The notes under the pieces: generated by a model | Told to the model about the DNA's origin: nothing | The model's database searches: none | Seen by the model: only the letters and a program-made list of their open reading frames with translations | Shown: piece by piece, positions 43,885-53,441 of the stretch | Layout of the letters: each line of letters opens with the position of its first letter | Position numbering within the stretch: the stretch's first letter is position 1 | Made by a program: the position numbers and the translations under genes | Assembly: GCA_019359615.1 (NCBI GenBank) | Contig: JAHHHA010000014.1 | Span: forward strand, 82,152 to 146,151 | Source of the DNA: Cyanosarcina radialis HA8281-LM2 | GTDB taxonomy: Bacteria > Cyanobacteriota > Cyanobacteriia > Cyanobacteriales > CCAP-1448 | Direction: 5' to 3' | Length of the DNA stretch: 64,000 nucleotides

Positions 43885-44463
43885 ATGAGTGAAGAACGAG
43901 AAGATTGGCTTGAAGAAGAGCTTTCTGAGGAAGAAGATTTAGAACTAGCGTCTCCAGATTCTTCTGTAGATGCCTCTAGTTTGCAAGATGTAGAAATTCA
44001 AACCGAAAAGCTAGACGGACGACAGCGGCGGATTAGTGCCAGCATTAAGATCGATAGACCAGCAAACGACGTGTGGCAGGTGTTAACGGCTTACGAGGCT
44101 CTAGCTGATTTCATTCCCAACTTAGCTAAGAGCCAGCTTTTGCCCCATCCTCAAGGTGGTATTCGTCTGGAACAAGTTGGTACTCAAAGGCTGATGCGCA
44201 TCAATTTTTCAGCGCGGGTAGTGCTAGATCTAGAGGAAAGTTTTCCTGATGAGATTCGCTTTCAAATAGTTGAAGGCGACTTTAAAATTTTTCAAGGTTG
44301 CTGGCGCTTAGAATGTCTGTCTGAGCCATCTAAAACTCGGCTTTCTTATATTTTGCTGGTTTGCCCTAAACGCACTCTTCCAGTCGGACTAATAGAAAAA
44401 AGAATTCGGCACGATTTACCGCTCAATCTTTTGGCAATTCGTCAGCGACTCAGCGAGGGATAA
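43885..44463 (+). CDS. SRPBCC (START/Bet v1-like) superfamily protein
   Basis: A 192-residue protein with an acidic N-terminal 45 residues (EEREDWLEEELSEEEDLELA) and a helix-grip ligand-binding domain (ISASIKIDRPANDVWQVLTA; YEALADFIPNL; RINFSARVVLDLEESFPDE). This is the polyketide cyclase/dehydrase type found in cyanobacteria and plastids, binding hydrophobic molecules of unknown kind. Uma2 follows after only four bases, so the two are probably co-translated. Confidence 0.82.
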   Translation: MSEEREDWLEEELSEEEDLELASPDSSVDASSLQDVEIQTEKLDGRQRRISASIKIDRPANDVWQVLTAYEALADFIPNLAKSQLLPHPQGGIRLEQVGTQRLMRINFSARVVLDLEESFPDEIRFQIVEGDFKIFQGCWRLECLSEPSKTRLSYILLVCPKRTLPVGLIEKRIRHDLPLNLLAIRQRLSEG

Positions 44464-44467
44464 TACT

Positions 44468-45088
44468 ATGACACAAACTGGTTCAAAACTTATAACAGTT
44501 GATGAATTCATCGCTCAGTACGGTGACGATAATCGTTATGAATTAATTGATGGAGAGCTAATTGACATGGACCCAACCGGACCTCACGAACAAGTGGCAG
44601 CGTTTGTGGGTCGGAAACTAAATGTCGAGATCGATCGTCAAGGAAAAAATTACTTTATTCCCTATCGTTGTCTTATCAAACTATTGGGTACAGAAGTAGC
44701 TTTTCGTCCTGATGTCATGGTTTTAGATCCAACTCGGTTAGCAAACGAACCCTTATGGCATCGAGAACCTGTAATTACCTCCGGTAGCTCAGTCAAACTT
44801 GTCGTGGAAGTTGTCAGTACCAACTGGTCGAACGACTACGCTCGCAAGGTTGAAGACTATGCAATTCTGGGTATTCCTGAATATTGGATCGTAGATTATT
44901 TGGCTTTGGGCGGTCGAGATTATATTGGCAATCCCAAACAACCCACTATTTCTATTTATCAATTATCCACAAGTGGCGACCGCTACCAACCACCTACTCA
45001 ATTTCAAGGTAGCGATCGCATTGTTTCAGTTACTTTCCCAGAACTCAAGCTAACGGCCGCACAGGTTTTTGCCTCAGCAGAGCATTAA
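44468..45088 (+). CDS. Uma2 family putative restriction-fold protein
   Basis: A 206-residue member of the DUF820/Uma2 family. Recognisable segments are YELIDGELIDMDPTGPHEQV, FRPDVMVLD, the VVEVVSTNWSNDYARKVEDY box with the catalytic-type acidic residues, and EYWIVDY. It lacks the coiled-coil tail of the Uma2 gene at 27522-28331. It is on the same strand and four bases from the SRPBCC gene and has a convergent SMI1 gene behind it. Confidence 0.9.
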   Translation: MTQTGSKLITVDEFIAQYGDDNRYELIDGELIDMDPTGPHEQVAAFVGRKLNVEIDRQGKNYFIPYRCLIKLLGTEVAFRPDVMVLDPTRLANEPLWHREPVITSGSSVKLVVEVVSTNWSNDYARKVEDYAILGIPEYWIVDYLALGGRDYIGNPKQPTISIYQLSTSGDRYQPPTQFQGSDRIVSVTFPELKLTAAQVFASAEH

Positions 45089-45123
45089 TCTAACATCAAC
45101 TTCTGCTAGGAAATGCGATCTTG

Positions 45124-45675
45124 CTACAAGTCATCTTTATGAACGAGTGCGTGTAAATCGTTTGGTATATATACATAGCGATCGCCGTGCAAATCTTTAA
45201 CAAATGTGCTTAGCATATTATTAAAATTCTCGTACTTAACATCGCGAGTTGGCTGTTCGTGCCACCACTCTATGACCTCGCTTTCATCTCCTTCGTTTTC
45301 TACTGACTCAACATAATACAAATCGCCGCCACCTGACTCCAAAAGAGGAATCATAAAACCTGGTTTAAAATCTCCAAACTTAAACTCTTGCTCGATATTT
45401 TTTAGCTCGTCGTGCCTTAAAACCATCTCACCGAGACTTAACCATTTCCACGTACCGAAAAGTCCTTCTGAGATATCTTTCTCGCCGTTGTGAATTAGGT
45501 ACGCCTGCTTGACAGAAGCCGGAAATATTGCCCCTAATTCACTTTCAGCTTTCTGTATTTGAGACAGAGTTGCGGGGGGATTAAAAATCCCTAAAAGCGG
45601 CTTAGCGTTCTCTTGCAGCCATAACTCTATTTGGGTAAATCGATCTGCTACTTCCATATTCTTATCATAATTCAT
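45124..45675 (-). CDS. SMI1/KNR4 (SUKH) family protein
   Basis: A 183-residue member of the SUKH superfamily: an opening helix [20 protein letters not shown], then [56 protein letters not shown] and [24 protein letters not shown] proteins include many immunity proteins of polymorphic toxin systems as well as regulators. Its ATG overlaps the end of the YbjQ-like gene by 11 bases, so the two are translationally coupled. Confidence 0.88.
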   Translation of the reverse strand: MNYDKNMEVADRFTQIELWLQENAKPLLGIFNPPATLSQIQKAESELGAIFPASVKQAYLIHNGEKDISEGLFGTWKWLSLGEMVLRHDELKNIEQEFKFGDFKPGFMIPLLESGGGDLYYVESVENEGDESEVIEWWHEQPTRDVKYENFNNMLSTFVKDLHGDRYVYIPNDLHALVHKDDL

Positions 45676-45994
45676 CTTTTATCTTTCTAAAACCGTTGCC
45701 GTAAACCACCACTTCTGCACTACCATCTACTACTACAGGATGGGATATCTTTACGCCAATTACGCCATCGTAGCCCCGTTCTTGAGCTTTTTGTTCTAAC
45801 TCCTCAAGGGCGGTATCTATAGTATCTTGAATGAGTTTTTCGTAATGTTTCATTCGGCCGCCAACTAAGTTACGAATATTTTCTCGCACGTCGCTAACCA
45901 CATTAGCAGCTTTAACCACCACAACTGTTAGTAGTTCGCCGACTTCAATTTCAGTTCCCGGTAGACGATCCAGACCGATTAGCATGAAATTCAC
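45665..45994 (-). CDS. YbjQ/UPF0145-like heavy-metal-binding family protein
   Basis: A 109-residue homologue of Ybj[62 protein letters not shown], which form the pentamer-like ring fold of the family. No cysteine is present, so a true metal site is not evident. It starts four bases after the stop of the 632-residue exported protein and overlaps the SMI1 gene downstream, forming a tight three-gene unit. Confidence 0.82.
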   Translation of the reverse strand: MNFMLIGLDRLPGTEIEVGELLTVVVVKAANVVSDVRENIRNLVGGRMKHYEKLIQDTIDTALEELEQKAQERGYDGVIGVKISHPVVVDGSAEVVVYGNGFRKIKDEL

Positions 45995-45998
45995 CTAT

Positions 45999-47870
45999 TC
46001 AATTGGGTTTTTCGGTAGACGAGCCAGATCGATCGATATTAGATTCATCTACTACTGGTTGCGGTTGACTTTTTTGGAACCATCGCCGAATCTTTAGCCA
46101 TTGACGATAGAGCCAAATCGCTACGATCGAAAATAGCAAGATAGGCACGCCAACGAATAAACTAATTATGGTCATGCCATAGCGATCGCCAACTAACCGC
46201 CAAGAAATAGCACCTGTAAGGATATTTAATATTCCGTCAGGTATGGAAGTAATACTTTCTGAAGTTTCCCAGAATTTGAGGGCAGCGTTGATGTCGCGAC
46301 TTTGAATAATGTGAGTCATGACCGCAGAATTCTTGATAATTGCCGAGTTGTCGCCTAGCAAAAATTTTACTAATTGATTGATTTCACTTCTTTCTAATTC
46401 TCCCAAATATCCTGCTAATCGTTGTAGATCTTCTGACGATAAATCCTTAGATAGCAGCAATAAATTTGGCTTCGATATTGTTAATAGCTTGCGAATATCG
46501 TTAACATTTAAGATGGCAATTTTGGCAATAGCGTCGGCATCTTTTAAATTCAATATCTCTTTCAATAGCGATCGATCTAAATCTTTAGGAGCTAGGGATT
46601 TATACAGTTCTAGGTTAACCACATCGGCGATTTGATTCCCAGCTAAATTCGTCCACTCAATTAGTGAAGGCAGGCTATGGGTGGTTTCCAGCATTTGGTA
46701 TGTAATTTCTGGCAAAGAGAGCGATCGCTCGAACGAACCATCTTGAATTGCAGTAATTAATTGCTTGCGACCCATATTATTGAGAGAAACACCTACTAAC
46801 AAAGATATCTTGGAAAGGTTATTATTTTTAGCTAGAAGTTCCTGAAATTCTGGCAACTCGCCCGCCAAAGTTAAGGTATCGCGGTAATCTTGTTGAAAGT
46901 CTAACCATTCGGCATAAATTTCATTTGATATTTCTCGTCCAATTTGTAAAGACTCTGCTCGCAATTCCTCTTCTACTGTATTAGTAATACCTTCCCGAAT
47001 AGTTTGTTTGACTTCTGTAGTTTTGAGCGCCTTTTGGATTTCTGGCAACGCACCATCAAAACTCTTAATTAGATCTCCAGCTAACATCACGCCGCCCACA
47101 ACTTCACCCACAACGGGGATTAAAGTGCTGCCGATGCGTCCTAAAACTCTACCGCCTACTTGCTGCATTACCCGGTTAATAATTTTACTCGTAACTTTTT
47201 TAGTAATTTTACTAGTGACAAAGATCGCTCCCCCTGCCAGTCCAAATTTGTGCAGTTGAAAAAATTGGACGGTATCGGGTCGCAGCGAACCGACTAAATC
47301 TTGAGAATCTGGTGCTGAATTTTGGATTTTTTCACTGAAAACATTAACAAAGGCTTGAGAGTATTGGCGATTAATAAATTGTTGCAGGCAATCGACTCCA
47401 TAAGATGAAGATTTAGCAGAAGCCACCTCTAGTCTATCTGAGATCTCATCTGCCACATTGCTAGATAATTGGTTGAGTTTGCGCTTTAATACTGATGAGT
47501 TAAAAGCAATTTCTGTAACTTCATTAGTTAATTCTTCGGCCTTGGAAGGGAGCCAGCTACTTTTAAATTTATTGACTAACCCAGCATTACTGCTAACCAG
47601 GCTCACAGCGCGATCGATCCCTGTATCAATAGCCCCATCGATATTCAACACTTGCCATTGGCGATCGACGATCGCGGTAAAATCGAATTTGGTTTCCGTA
47701 GCAAAGAAATCTTGGATCGTGCGGTTGAGATCTGCCCGCAATACGTTCTCTTTAATCCCTTCGCATTGAGGAGGAAGGTAATCTGTAACCGACAAATTGG
47801 GTCCAGCATAAACGCTAGCAGTATTTAGCAGCAAAAAAAGGGGCAGAAAAAACAGGAGCAACCTTCTCAT
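45999..47870 (-). CDS. Exported single-pass membrane protein of unknown family
   Basis: A 623-residue protein that I do not recognise. It has a signal peptide (RRLLLFFLPLFLLLNTASVYA), a long mostly helical exported part with only two cysteines, a Gly-rich hydrophobic helix near residues 238-266 (RVLGRIGSTLIPVVGEVVGG), many LxxLL-type helical repeats, and a C-terminal membrane helix near 565-587 (MTIISLFVGVPILLFSIVAI) followed by a basic cytosolic tail (RQWLKIRRWFQKSQ). The ATG at 47868-47870 is preferred; a GTG 27 bases earlier would add nine residues before the signal peptide. It heads the unit with YbjQ- and SMI1-like genes. Confidence 0.75.
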   Translation of the reverse strand: MRRLLLFFLPLFLLLNTASVYAGPNLSVTDYLPPQCEGIKENVLRADLNRTIQDFFATETKFDFTAIVDRQWQVLNIDGAIDTGIDRAVSLVSSNAGLVNKFKSSWLPSKAEELTNEVTEIAFNSSVLKRKLNQLSSNVADEISDRLEVASAKSSSYGVDCLQQFINRQYSQAFVNVFSEKIQNSAPDSQDLVGSLRPDTVQFFQLHKFGLAGGAIFVTSKITKKVTSKIINRVMQQVGGRVLGRIGSTLIPVVGEVVGGVMLAGDLIKSFDGALPEIQKALKTTEVKQTIREGITNTVEEELRAESLQIGREISNEIYAEWLDFQQDYRDTLTLAGELPEFQELLAKNNNLSKISLLVGVSLNNMGRKQLITAIQDGSFERSLSLPEITYQMLETTHSLPSLIEWTNLAGNQIADVVNLELYKSLAPKDLDRSLLKEILNLKDADAIAKIAILNVNDIRKLLTISKPNLLLLSKDLSSEDLQRLAGYLGELERSEINQLVKFLLGDNSAIIKNSAVMTHIIQSRDINAALKFWETSESITSIPDGILNILTGAISWRLVGDRYGMTIISLFVGVPILLFSIVAIWLYRQWLKIRRWFQKSQPQPVVDESNIDRSGSSTEKPN

Positions 47871-47897
47871 CAGATTTAGAATATTTAACCAGTACAC

Positions 47898-48242
47898 AGT
47901 CGATCGCTTTCTCGATCGTATTACTAGGATAATCGATTAAAAAGATTCAATCGAAAGATTGTCGATCGATTTATATGACATAGACTCGTAACTTAGGTTA
48001 AATATTACCTATGCGATAAATCGAGTGGTTTATATTTCTATTAATGTAACAAGACGGTTGGAAACTTTGCCTTAGAGAAATTATTCGATCGAACCGAGCT
48101 TGAGATAGACTATTTATGCGATCGACTAATGGTTCCCGTAACAATGACTACTTGATTTCGATCGCCAGTCAAAGGAAAATTAGCTGAGGTACGCAAGTAA
48201 AGATCGACCTCTGTTCCCTCAACGCGATCGCCCTCCTCATAA
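47898..48242. other. Divergent promoter region between exported protein and cysH
   Basis: The 345-base spacer is AT-rich, with TTATATGACATAGACTCGTA and TTATATTTCTATTAATGTAA tracts. No gene is recognised; a short coding-like stretch on the minus strand (ending SRSHK at 48110) has no start codon outside cysH. No clear NtcA or riboswitch motif was found. Confidence 0.4.
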
Positions 48243-49001
48243 ATGACAAACGCAATTTTAGAAAAATCCGCACTGAACCTAGAGACAGCAAATCTGCAAC
48301 TGGCTGATGCTGATGCCAACCAAATAGTCAAATGGGCAGTTGAAAATTTCGGCGATGGGCTGGTGATGAGTACCAGCTTTGGCATCCAGGCAGCAGTGAT
48401 GTTACACCTGGTTACTCGGATCGTTCCCGACATTCCAGTGATTTGGGTCGATACTGGCTACCTGCCACCCAAAACTTATAGATTTGCCGAACAGTTAACC
48501 GAAAAATTGCACCTCAACCTGAAAGTTTACCAGTCTTCAATCAGTCCAGCCCGCATGGAAGCCCTCTACGGTCGGCTGTGGGCAGAAAATAAAGTTGAGT
48601 CCCTCAACCGCTACGACCAAATCCGGAAAGTCGAACCCATGCAGCGGGCCTTGCAGGAACTCAATGCAACCGCTTGGCTGGTGGGATTGCGCAGCGGTCA
48701 AACCGACCACCGCCAAACTCTGCAATCGATCCAAATGCAGTGGAGTTTGTATAAAGTGCTGCCGATTCTCTCTTGGACGGCTGAGGATGTAGATGAATAT
48801 CTCAAAGCTTACGATTTACCCTATCACCCCTTGTGGGAACAGGGATACGCTACGGTAGGAGACTGGCATTCCAGCCGACCCGTATCTGACGAAGACGAAC
48901 ACGAACGGGATACTCGTTTCCGAGGAATCAAGCAGGAGTGCGGTTTGCACTTGCCACAAACACCTGGGTTAGCAGAAAGTCTCGATTCCAGCAATCTCTA
49001 G
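48243..49001 (+). CDS. cysH: Phosphoadenosine phosphosulfate reductase
   Basis: It reduces PAPS to sulfite with thioredoxin electrons in assimilatory sulfate reduction; the sulfite can also feed SqdB. The 252-residue protein has the PAPS-loop [13 protein letters not shown], the [11 protein letters not shown] box and the catalytic cysteine C233 in KQECGLH. The CC...CxxC iron-sulfur cysteines of APS reductases are missing, so it should be PAPS-specific. Confidence 0.95.
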   Translation: MTNAILEKSALNLETANLQLADADANQIVKWAVENFGDGLVMSTSFGIQAAVMLHLVTRIVPDIPVIWVDTGYLPPKTYRFAEQLTEKLHLNLKVYQSSISPARMEALYGRLWAENKVESLNRYDQIRKVEPMQRALQELNATAWLVGLRSGQTDHRQTLQSIQMQWSLYKVLPILSWTAEDVDEYLKAYDLPYHPLWEQGYATVGDWHSSRPVSDEDEHERDTRFRGIKQECGLHLPQTPGLAESLDSSNL

Positions 49002-49083
49002 CTTCAATTCGCAGTTTTCAATTCGCAATTCGCAATTGTCTTTAATTGCGAATTGCGAATTGGCAATTGTTTCGGTAAATTTT

Positions 49084-49254
49084 TTAAGATATTGAGAAGG
49101 CGACTACCACCAAACCACCAACCAGAGCCAGAGCAGCTATAGCTGCGAATACATAATTGCGTTGTTGAGATGCGGTTGGAGGTTCGGCTTTATACATTTT
49201 TGGCTCGATCGCAAAATTGTTCAGTCTTCCGCCTTCTTCTTTTATATATGGCAT
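49084..49254 (-). CDS. psb34: Photosystem II assembly factor Psb34
   Basis: A 56-residue single-pass thylakoid protein starting MPYIKEEGGRLNNFAIEP, then KMYKAEPPTASQQRNYVF and one membrane helix (AAIAALALVGGLVVVAFSIS) at the C-terminus. This is the Ssl1498/Psb34 family, which binds an intermediate of photosystem II repair at the CP47 side, close to where high-light-inducible proteins bind. The start at 49252-49254 gives the full family length. Confidence 0.88.
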   Translation of the reverse strand: MPYIKEEGGRLNNFAIEPKMYKAEPPTASQQRNYVFAAIAALALVGGLVVVAFSIS

Positions 49255-49346
49255 TAATCAAAACCTTGCTTGCTATCTGTATTAACAAATGTAACAAAGT
49301 TCGGTAAAAAAGCGATCGCTCTAGCGACAGAAATTTTTTTAAGAGA

Positions 49347-49414
49347 TTCTTGTAGGGTAGGCATCTTGCCTGCCCACCCCTAGAGGGACAGCCCAGAGGG
49401 CTATCCCACAAGAA
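49347..49414. repeat. TTCTTGTGGGG...CCCACAAGAA palindromic repeat, intact copy
   Basis: TTCTTGTAGGGTAGGCATCT, TGCCTGCCCACCCC, GGGACAGCCCAGAGGGCTAT and CCCACAAGAA form a 68-base palindromic unit. It is the uninterrupted form of the sequence that contains mobile-element copies A (19909-20195) and C (54460-54736). A shorter relative lies at 57380-57412 inside an ORF. Confidence 0.8.
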
Positions 49415-49423
49415 GTGTATTCT

Positions 49424-50251
49424 TCAACTGCTAACCGTACCTGTAAGCGGAGAACTGGCACTAGCGTAAGCTTTCACCGGAATCCTACCAGCCAAGTAAG
49501 CTAACCTTCCGGCGGTTGTAGCCATGCCCATCGCGCGAGCCATAGCTGCTGGATTTTGGGCTTGGGCAATCGCGGTATTAATTAATAAAGCATCTGCCCC
49601 CATTTCCATCGCCTGTGCGGCCTCGCTAGGCGTAGCAATGCCTGCATCGACAACTACAGGAACTCCAGCATTATCGATAATTATCTGAATGTTGGCAGCA
49701 TTTTTCAGTCCTTGCCCGGAACCAATCGGAGAACCCAATGGCATCACCGTCGCGCAACCAACTTCTTCTAGGCGTTTGGCCAGCAACGGATCGGCATTAA
49801 TGTAGGGTAAAACGGCAAAACCTTCTTTGACTAACTGTTCGGCAGCTTCCAAAGTGCCAATCGGATCGGGCAGCAGATATTTGGTATCGGGAATGACTTC
49901 TAATTTGACGAAATTATTATCTTCTTGTCCCAACATTTTCGCCATTTCTCGTCCCAGTCTGGCTACCCGAATCGCGTCTTCCGCAGTTTGACAACCAGCG
50001 GTATTGGGTAGCATCCAAATTTTATTCCAGTCTAAGGCTTCGGCTAATCCTTCATGACCTGGCGCTTGGGTTTGCACTCGCCGCACCGCCACAGTGACAA
50101 TTTGACAGCCGCTAGCGACGATGCTTTGTTGCATTTCCTCAATGCTGCGATATTTGCCCGTTCCCGTCATCAAGCGAGAGTCAAAAGTCTTGCCAGCAAT
50201 AGTCAGAGGCCGATCGATAATTTGAGGTAGTGATTTATTCAGAGTTTGCAT
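49424..50251 (-). CDS. thiG: Thiazole synthase
   Basis: It forms the thiazole phosphate ring of thiamine from 1-deoxyxylulose phosphate, dehydroglycine and ThiS thiocarboxylate. The 275-residue TIM barrel has the Schiff-base lysine in KLEVIPD, the phosphate-binding [11 protein letters not shown] and the family start RLMTGTGKY. ThiS/ThiO are not adjacent. No TPP riboswitch motif is visible in the upstream 130 bases. Confidence 0.95.
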   Translation of the reverse strand: MQTLNKSLPQIIDRPLTIAGKTFDSRLMTGTGKYRSIEEMQQSIVASGCQIVTVAVRRVQTQAPGHEGLAEALDWNKIWMLPNTAGCQTAEDAIRVARLGREMAKMLGQEDNNFVKLEVIPDTKYLLPDPIGTLEAAEQLVKEGFAVLPYINADPLLAKRLEEVGCATVMPLGSPIGSGQGLKNAANIQIIIDNAGVPVVVDAGIATPSEAAQAMEMGADALLINTAIAQAQNPAAMARAMGMATTAGRLAYLAGRIPVKAYASASSPLTGTVSS

Positions 50252-50363
50252 TCTATCTGGCTTTGGTGTGGGCTGTGGCGGAGTATTGTTCTTTTGCTGC
50301 TTTTATCCTAGCCGATGGGGTGGAGAATTTTTCGGCTCTGATATCGAGGCCGAGAATTATAGG

Positions 50364-50369
50364 TATAAT
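50364..50369 (+). promoter_or_regulatory. -10 box of the tRNA-Ser gene
   Basis: TATAAT lies 14 bases upstream of the mature tRNA 5' end, in AGGTATAATTG. It is a perfect match to the -10 consensus. Confidence 0.6.
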
Positions 50370-50382
50370 TGAAAAACTCCCT

Positions 50383-50469
50383 GGAGAGGTGGCGGAGTGG
50401 TCGATCGCGCCTGACTTGAAATCAGGTGAATCCTTGCGGATTCCGTGGGTTCAAATCCCACCCTCTCCG
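50383..50469 (+). tRNA. tRNA-Ser (anticodon TGA)
   Basis: An 87-base class II tRNA. The acceptor arms are GGAGAGG and CCTCTCC, the anticodon arm is CCTGA-CTTGAAA-TCAGG with anticodon TGA, the long variable arm is AATCCTTGCGGATT, and the T arm has GTGGGTTCAAATCCCAC. The CCA end is not encoded. It is placed between divergent thiG and a membrane-protein gene. Confidence 0.95.
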
Positions 50470-50512
50470 TTGTTAAATCGATCGCCCAGAATTTGGTAAA
50501 GCTGCGATCGCT

Positions 50513-50905
50513 ATGGCAACCGAACGCGAACTCTTTCTCAAATCGACCCGTTGCAATGTCATTGCGCTAGTCGTTCTTCTTTTTGGCCCGTTGCTTTTGG
50601 TTGTATTCAACTATAAAGGCACTTGCACTCCTATGTTGGACGGCCCGACGAGATCGTGTAGTTTAAGCACGTATGCCTACGGTGAGATGATTTGGGTTTC
50701 GATGGTCACTACGTTTTTGATTCCAATTCCTCTAGGACTTTGGGGTTATGTTTTAGGAAGATACTTGAAATTTGCGGCCGGAGGAACAGGGATTGCTCGT
50801 CTTTTACCATTTACCTGGGCATTTATCGGAGCAATTGTTGGTGTTTTTCTAGGATTATTTTTTCCGGCGATCGTACATTGGGCATTCTCGAAAGCAGGTT
50901 TATAA
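50513..50905 (+). CDS. Small three-helix membrane protein, first of a tandem duplicate
   Basis: A 130-residue protein with hydrophobic segments VIALVVLLFGPLLLVVF, MVTTFLIPIPLGLWGYVLG and FTWAFIGAIVGVFLGLFFPAI, and a conserved loop GTCTPMLDGPTRSCSLSTYA with two cysteines. I do not recognise the family. The following gene is a clear paralogue of the same length. Confidence 0.7.
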   Translation: MATERELFLKSTRCNVIALVVLLFGPLLLVVFNYKGTCTPMLDGPTRSCSLSTYAYGEMIWVSMVTTFLIPIPLGLWGYVLGRYLKFAAGGTGIARLLPFTWAFIGAIVGVFLGLFFPAIVHWAFSKAGL

Positions 50906-50945
50906 CGGCAAAAGCTTTATCGGCTCGATCGAGGATTTTAGCTAA

Positions 50946-51338
50946 ATGGAAGACGAACGCGAATTCTTTCTCCAATCGAGCCGCTACTTTGCCATTGCGC
51001 TGGGTATTCTTCTCTTTGCTCCCTTGGTTTTGACTATATTCACTTATAGAGGCACTTGCACTCCGATGTTGGACGGCCCGACAAGACCGTGCAGCTTGGG
51101 AGCGTATGTCTCCGACCAAATAATTTTTGCTCAGTTTCTTACTTTGTTTCTAGTTCCAATTCCCGCAGCCTGTTGGGGTTATGCTGTAGGAAGATACTGG
51201 AAATTTAAGCTGGGCAGAACTGGAATTTCTCACCTTTTACCATTTGCGTGCCCGTTGATTGGCGGGATCGTTGGTTTTTATCTAGGATTATACTTTCCAT
51301 TTATTATCATTCTAGTTCTTTCGCCAGCAACCCGCTAA
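50946..51338 (+). CDS. Small three-helix membrane protein, second of a tandem duplicate
   Basis: A 130-residue paralogue of the preceding gene, aligned end to end without gaps: GTCTPMLDGPTRPCSLGAY, FLTLFLVPIPAACWGYAVGRYWKF and LIGGIVGFYLGLYFPF match its counterparts. Tandem duplication is certain from the sequence; the function is unknown. The two cysteines in the exposed loop are conserved and may form a disulfide. Confidence 0.7.
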   Translation: MEDEREFFLQSSRYFAIALGILLFAPLVLTIFTYRGTCTPMLDGPTRPCSLGAYVSDQIIFAQFLTLFLVPIPAACWGYAVGRYWKFKLGRTGISHLLPFACPLIGGIVGFYLGLYFPFIIILVLSPATR

Positions 51339-51369
51339 AGCCTCCAGTTGCTAACCGAATAGCCCAAGA

Positions 51370-51405
51370 TTGTAGGTTGGGTTGAACGGAGTGAAACCCA
51401 ACACT
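51370..51405. repeat. GTAGGTTGGGTTGAACGGAG...CCCAAC inverted repeat
   Basis: Another copy of the GGTTGGGTT/AACCCAAC palindrome also seen at 13183 and 15922. The rest of the 51339-51573 spacer before thrS shows no gene. Confidence 0.7.
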
Positions 51406-51573
51406 GCCGGGGTTTTTATCCTCGCTATTGCAAGGCCCCAACCTTGATGAGATAGCAATAGGTCGATCGCTTATTGGCAAAAATCAGATCCAGAAGCGAT
51501 CGCCCGCTCGCCAGAAAGTATCATAGGTATGATAGAGGCAGTGCCAAAAATTAGAAATTAGTCCGTAACCCCA

Positions 51574-53400
51574 ATGTCTGCTCCAGAGTCCGCCGATTCC
51601 CGACAACAGCCGGAAAAAATCTCTCTGCCCCGCACCAGCGAATCCGAATCGTTGAAAAAGATTCGTCACACTACCTCTCACGTTATGGCGATGGCAGTGC
51701 AGAAGTTGTTTCCCAAGGCCCAAGTGACTATCGGCCCCTGGATTGAGAATGGTTTTTACTACGACTTTGACAATCCAGAACCTTTTGCCGAAAAAGACCT
51801 CAAAGCCATCCAAAAAGAGATGGTGAAGATTATTAATCGCAAACTCCCAGTGATTCGGGAAGAGGTCAGCCGCGAAGAAGCCGAACGTCGCATCAAAGAA
51901 ATTAACGAGCCTTACAAGCTAGAAATCTTAGAAGGACTGACAGAACCGATTACCATTTATCACTTAGGAGAGCAGTGGTGGGATTTGTGCGCCGGTCCTC
52001 ACGTCGAAAATACTGCCGATTTGAACCCCAAAGCGATCGAACTAGAAAGCGTAGCGGGCGCGTATTGGCGCGGAGATGAAAACCGGGCGCAGTTGCAGCG
52101 GATCTACGGTACGGCTTGGGAAACCCCAGAACAGCTAGCCGAACACAAGCGGCGCAAGGAAGAAGCGCTACGGCGCGATCACAGGCGTTTGGGCAAGGAG
52201 TTAGGATTATTTATCTTTGCCGATCCTGTCGGCCCTGGATTGCCCTTATGGACACCTAAAGGCACGATTTTACGCAACACCCTAGAAGACTTCCTCAAAC
52301 AGGAACAAATCAAACGCGGCTACTTACCTGTAGTTACTCCCCACATTGCCAGAACGGATCTATTCAGAATTTCCGGACACCGACAGAAATACGGGGAAGA
52401 TATGTTCCCGTTGATGGCGGAGAATGAGACAGACAGAGAAGCCGATCGCGGTTTTGTGATGAAACCGATGAATTGCCCCTTCCACATTGAAATCTACAGG
52501 AGCCAGTTGCGATCGTATCGAGAATTACCAATGCGCTTGGCAGAATTCGGCACGGTTTACCGCTACGAACAATCTGGAGAATTAGGGGGGTTAACGCGGG
52601 TACGAGGCTTTACCGTCGATGATTCCCACTTGTTTGTCACTCCAGAGCAACTCGATAGCGAATTCCTCAACGTGGTGGATTTAATTTTATCGGTGTTCAA
52701 GAGTTTGCAACTGAAGAACTTTAAAGCCAGATTGAGTTTCCGCGATCCTAGTTCCGACAAATACATCGGTTCGGATGAGGCTTGGAATAAGGCTGAAGGG
52801 GCGATTCGTCGCGCCGTCGAACACCTGGGAATGAACTACTTTGAAGGGATTGGAGAAGCAGCCTTTTACGGGCCTAAACTCGATTTTATCTTCCAGGATG
52901 CCCTAGAGCGGGAGTGGCAATTAGGTACGGTACAGGTAGATTACAACTTGCCGGAACGGTTTGAACTCGAATACGTGGCCGAAGATGGTTCCCGGCAGCG
53001 TCCGGTGATGATTCACCGCGCTCCTTTTGGCTCGTTAGAAAGGTTAATCGGGATTTTGATCGAAGAGTATGCCGGAGATTTCCCCTTGTGGCTAGCACCC
53101 ATACAAGTGCGATTGATACCAGTGGGTGAAGACCAATTACCCTTCATCCAAGAAGTGGCAGCCAAAATGCGATCGCTCGGTATTCGCGCCGAAGCCGATA
53201 CCAGTAACGAGCGTTTGGGCAAAGCGATCCGCAACGCCGAGAAAGACAAAATTCCGGTGATGGCAGTTGTCGGGGCCAAGGAAGTAGAATCCGATAGTCT
53301 CAACATCCGCACTCGCGCCTCTGGAGAGTTGGGAGCTATTCCAGTAGCACAGGTAATTGAAAGATGCCAGGGGGCTATTGCTAATTACACCAACTTTTAA
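51574..53400 (+). CDS. thrS: Threonyl-tRNA synthetase
   Basis: It charges tRNA-Thr. The 608-residue protein has the N2 editing domain (HTTSHVMAMAVQKLFPKAQV; LCAGPHVEN), a class II catalytic core with zinc ligands in MNCPFH, DDSHLF and MIHRAP, and a C-terminal anticodon-binding domain. The N-terminal TGS domain of the E. coli enzyme is missing, replaced by 30 polar residues, as I recall for other cyanobacterial ThrRS. The start is the first ATG. Confidence 0.96.
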   Translation: MSAPESADSRQQPEKISLPRTSESESLKKIRHTTSHVMAMAVQKLFPKAQVTIGPWIENGFYYDFDNPEPFAEKDLKAIQKEMVKIINRKLPVIREEVSREEAERRIKEINEPYKLEILEGLTEPITIYHLGEQWWDLCAGPHVENTADLNPKAIELESVAGAYWRGDENRAQLQRIYGTAWETPEQLAEHKRRKEEALRRDHRRLGKELGLFIFADPVGPGLPLWTPKGTILRNTLEDFLKQEQIKRGYLPVVTPHIARTDLFRISGHRQKYGEDMFPLMAENETDREADRGFVMKPMNCPFHIEIYRSQLRSYRELPMRLAEFGTVYRYEQSGELGGLTRVRGFTVDDSHLFVTPEQLDSEFLNVVDLILSVFKSLQLKNFKARLSFRDPSSDKYIGSDEAWNKAEGAIRRAVEHLGMNYFEGIGEAAFYGPKLDFIFQDALEREWQLGTVQVDYNLPERFELEYVAEDGSRQRPVMIHRAPFGSLERLIGILIEEYAGDFPLWLAPIQVRLIPVGEDQLPFIQEVAAKMRSLGIRAEADTSNERLGKAIRNAEKDKIPVMAVVGAKEVESDSLNIRTRASGELGAIPVAQVIERCQGAIANYTNF

Positions 53401-53441
53401 AACAGGCTATAACGGCTGTATCGAGTTTTGAGGTTGCGGAT

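Noticed and set aside
48110..48236. Coding-like minus-strand stretch ending TSANFPLTGDRNQVV...SRSHK
   Set aside because: It has no start codon outside the cysH gene, and its upstream part is simply antisense to the cysH start. It may be a gene fragment, but evidence is too thin to annotate.
50252..50382. Possible TPP riboswitch upstream of thiG
   Set aside because: The conserved CUGAGA and ACCUG-type elements of thi-boxes are not found in this region.
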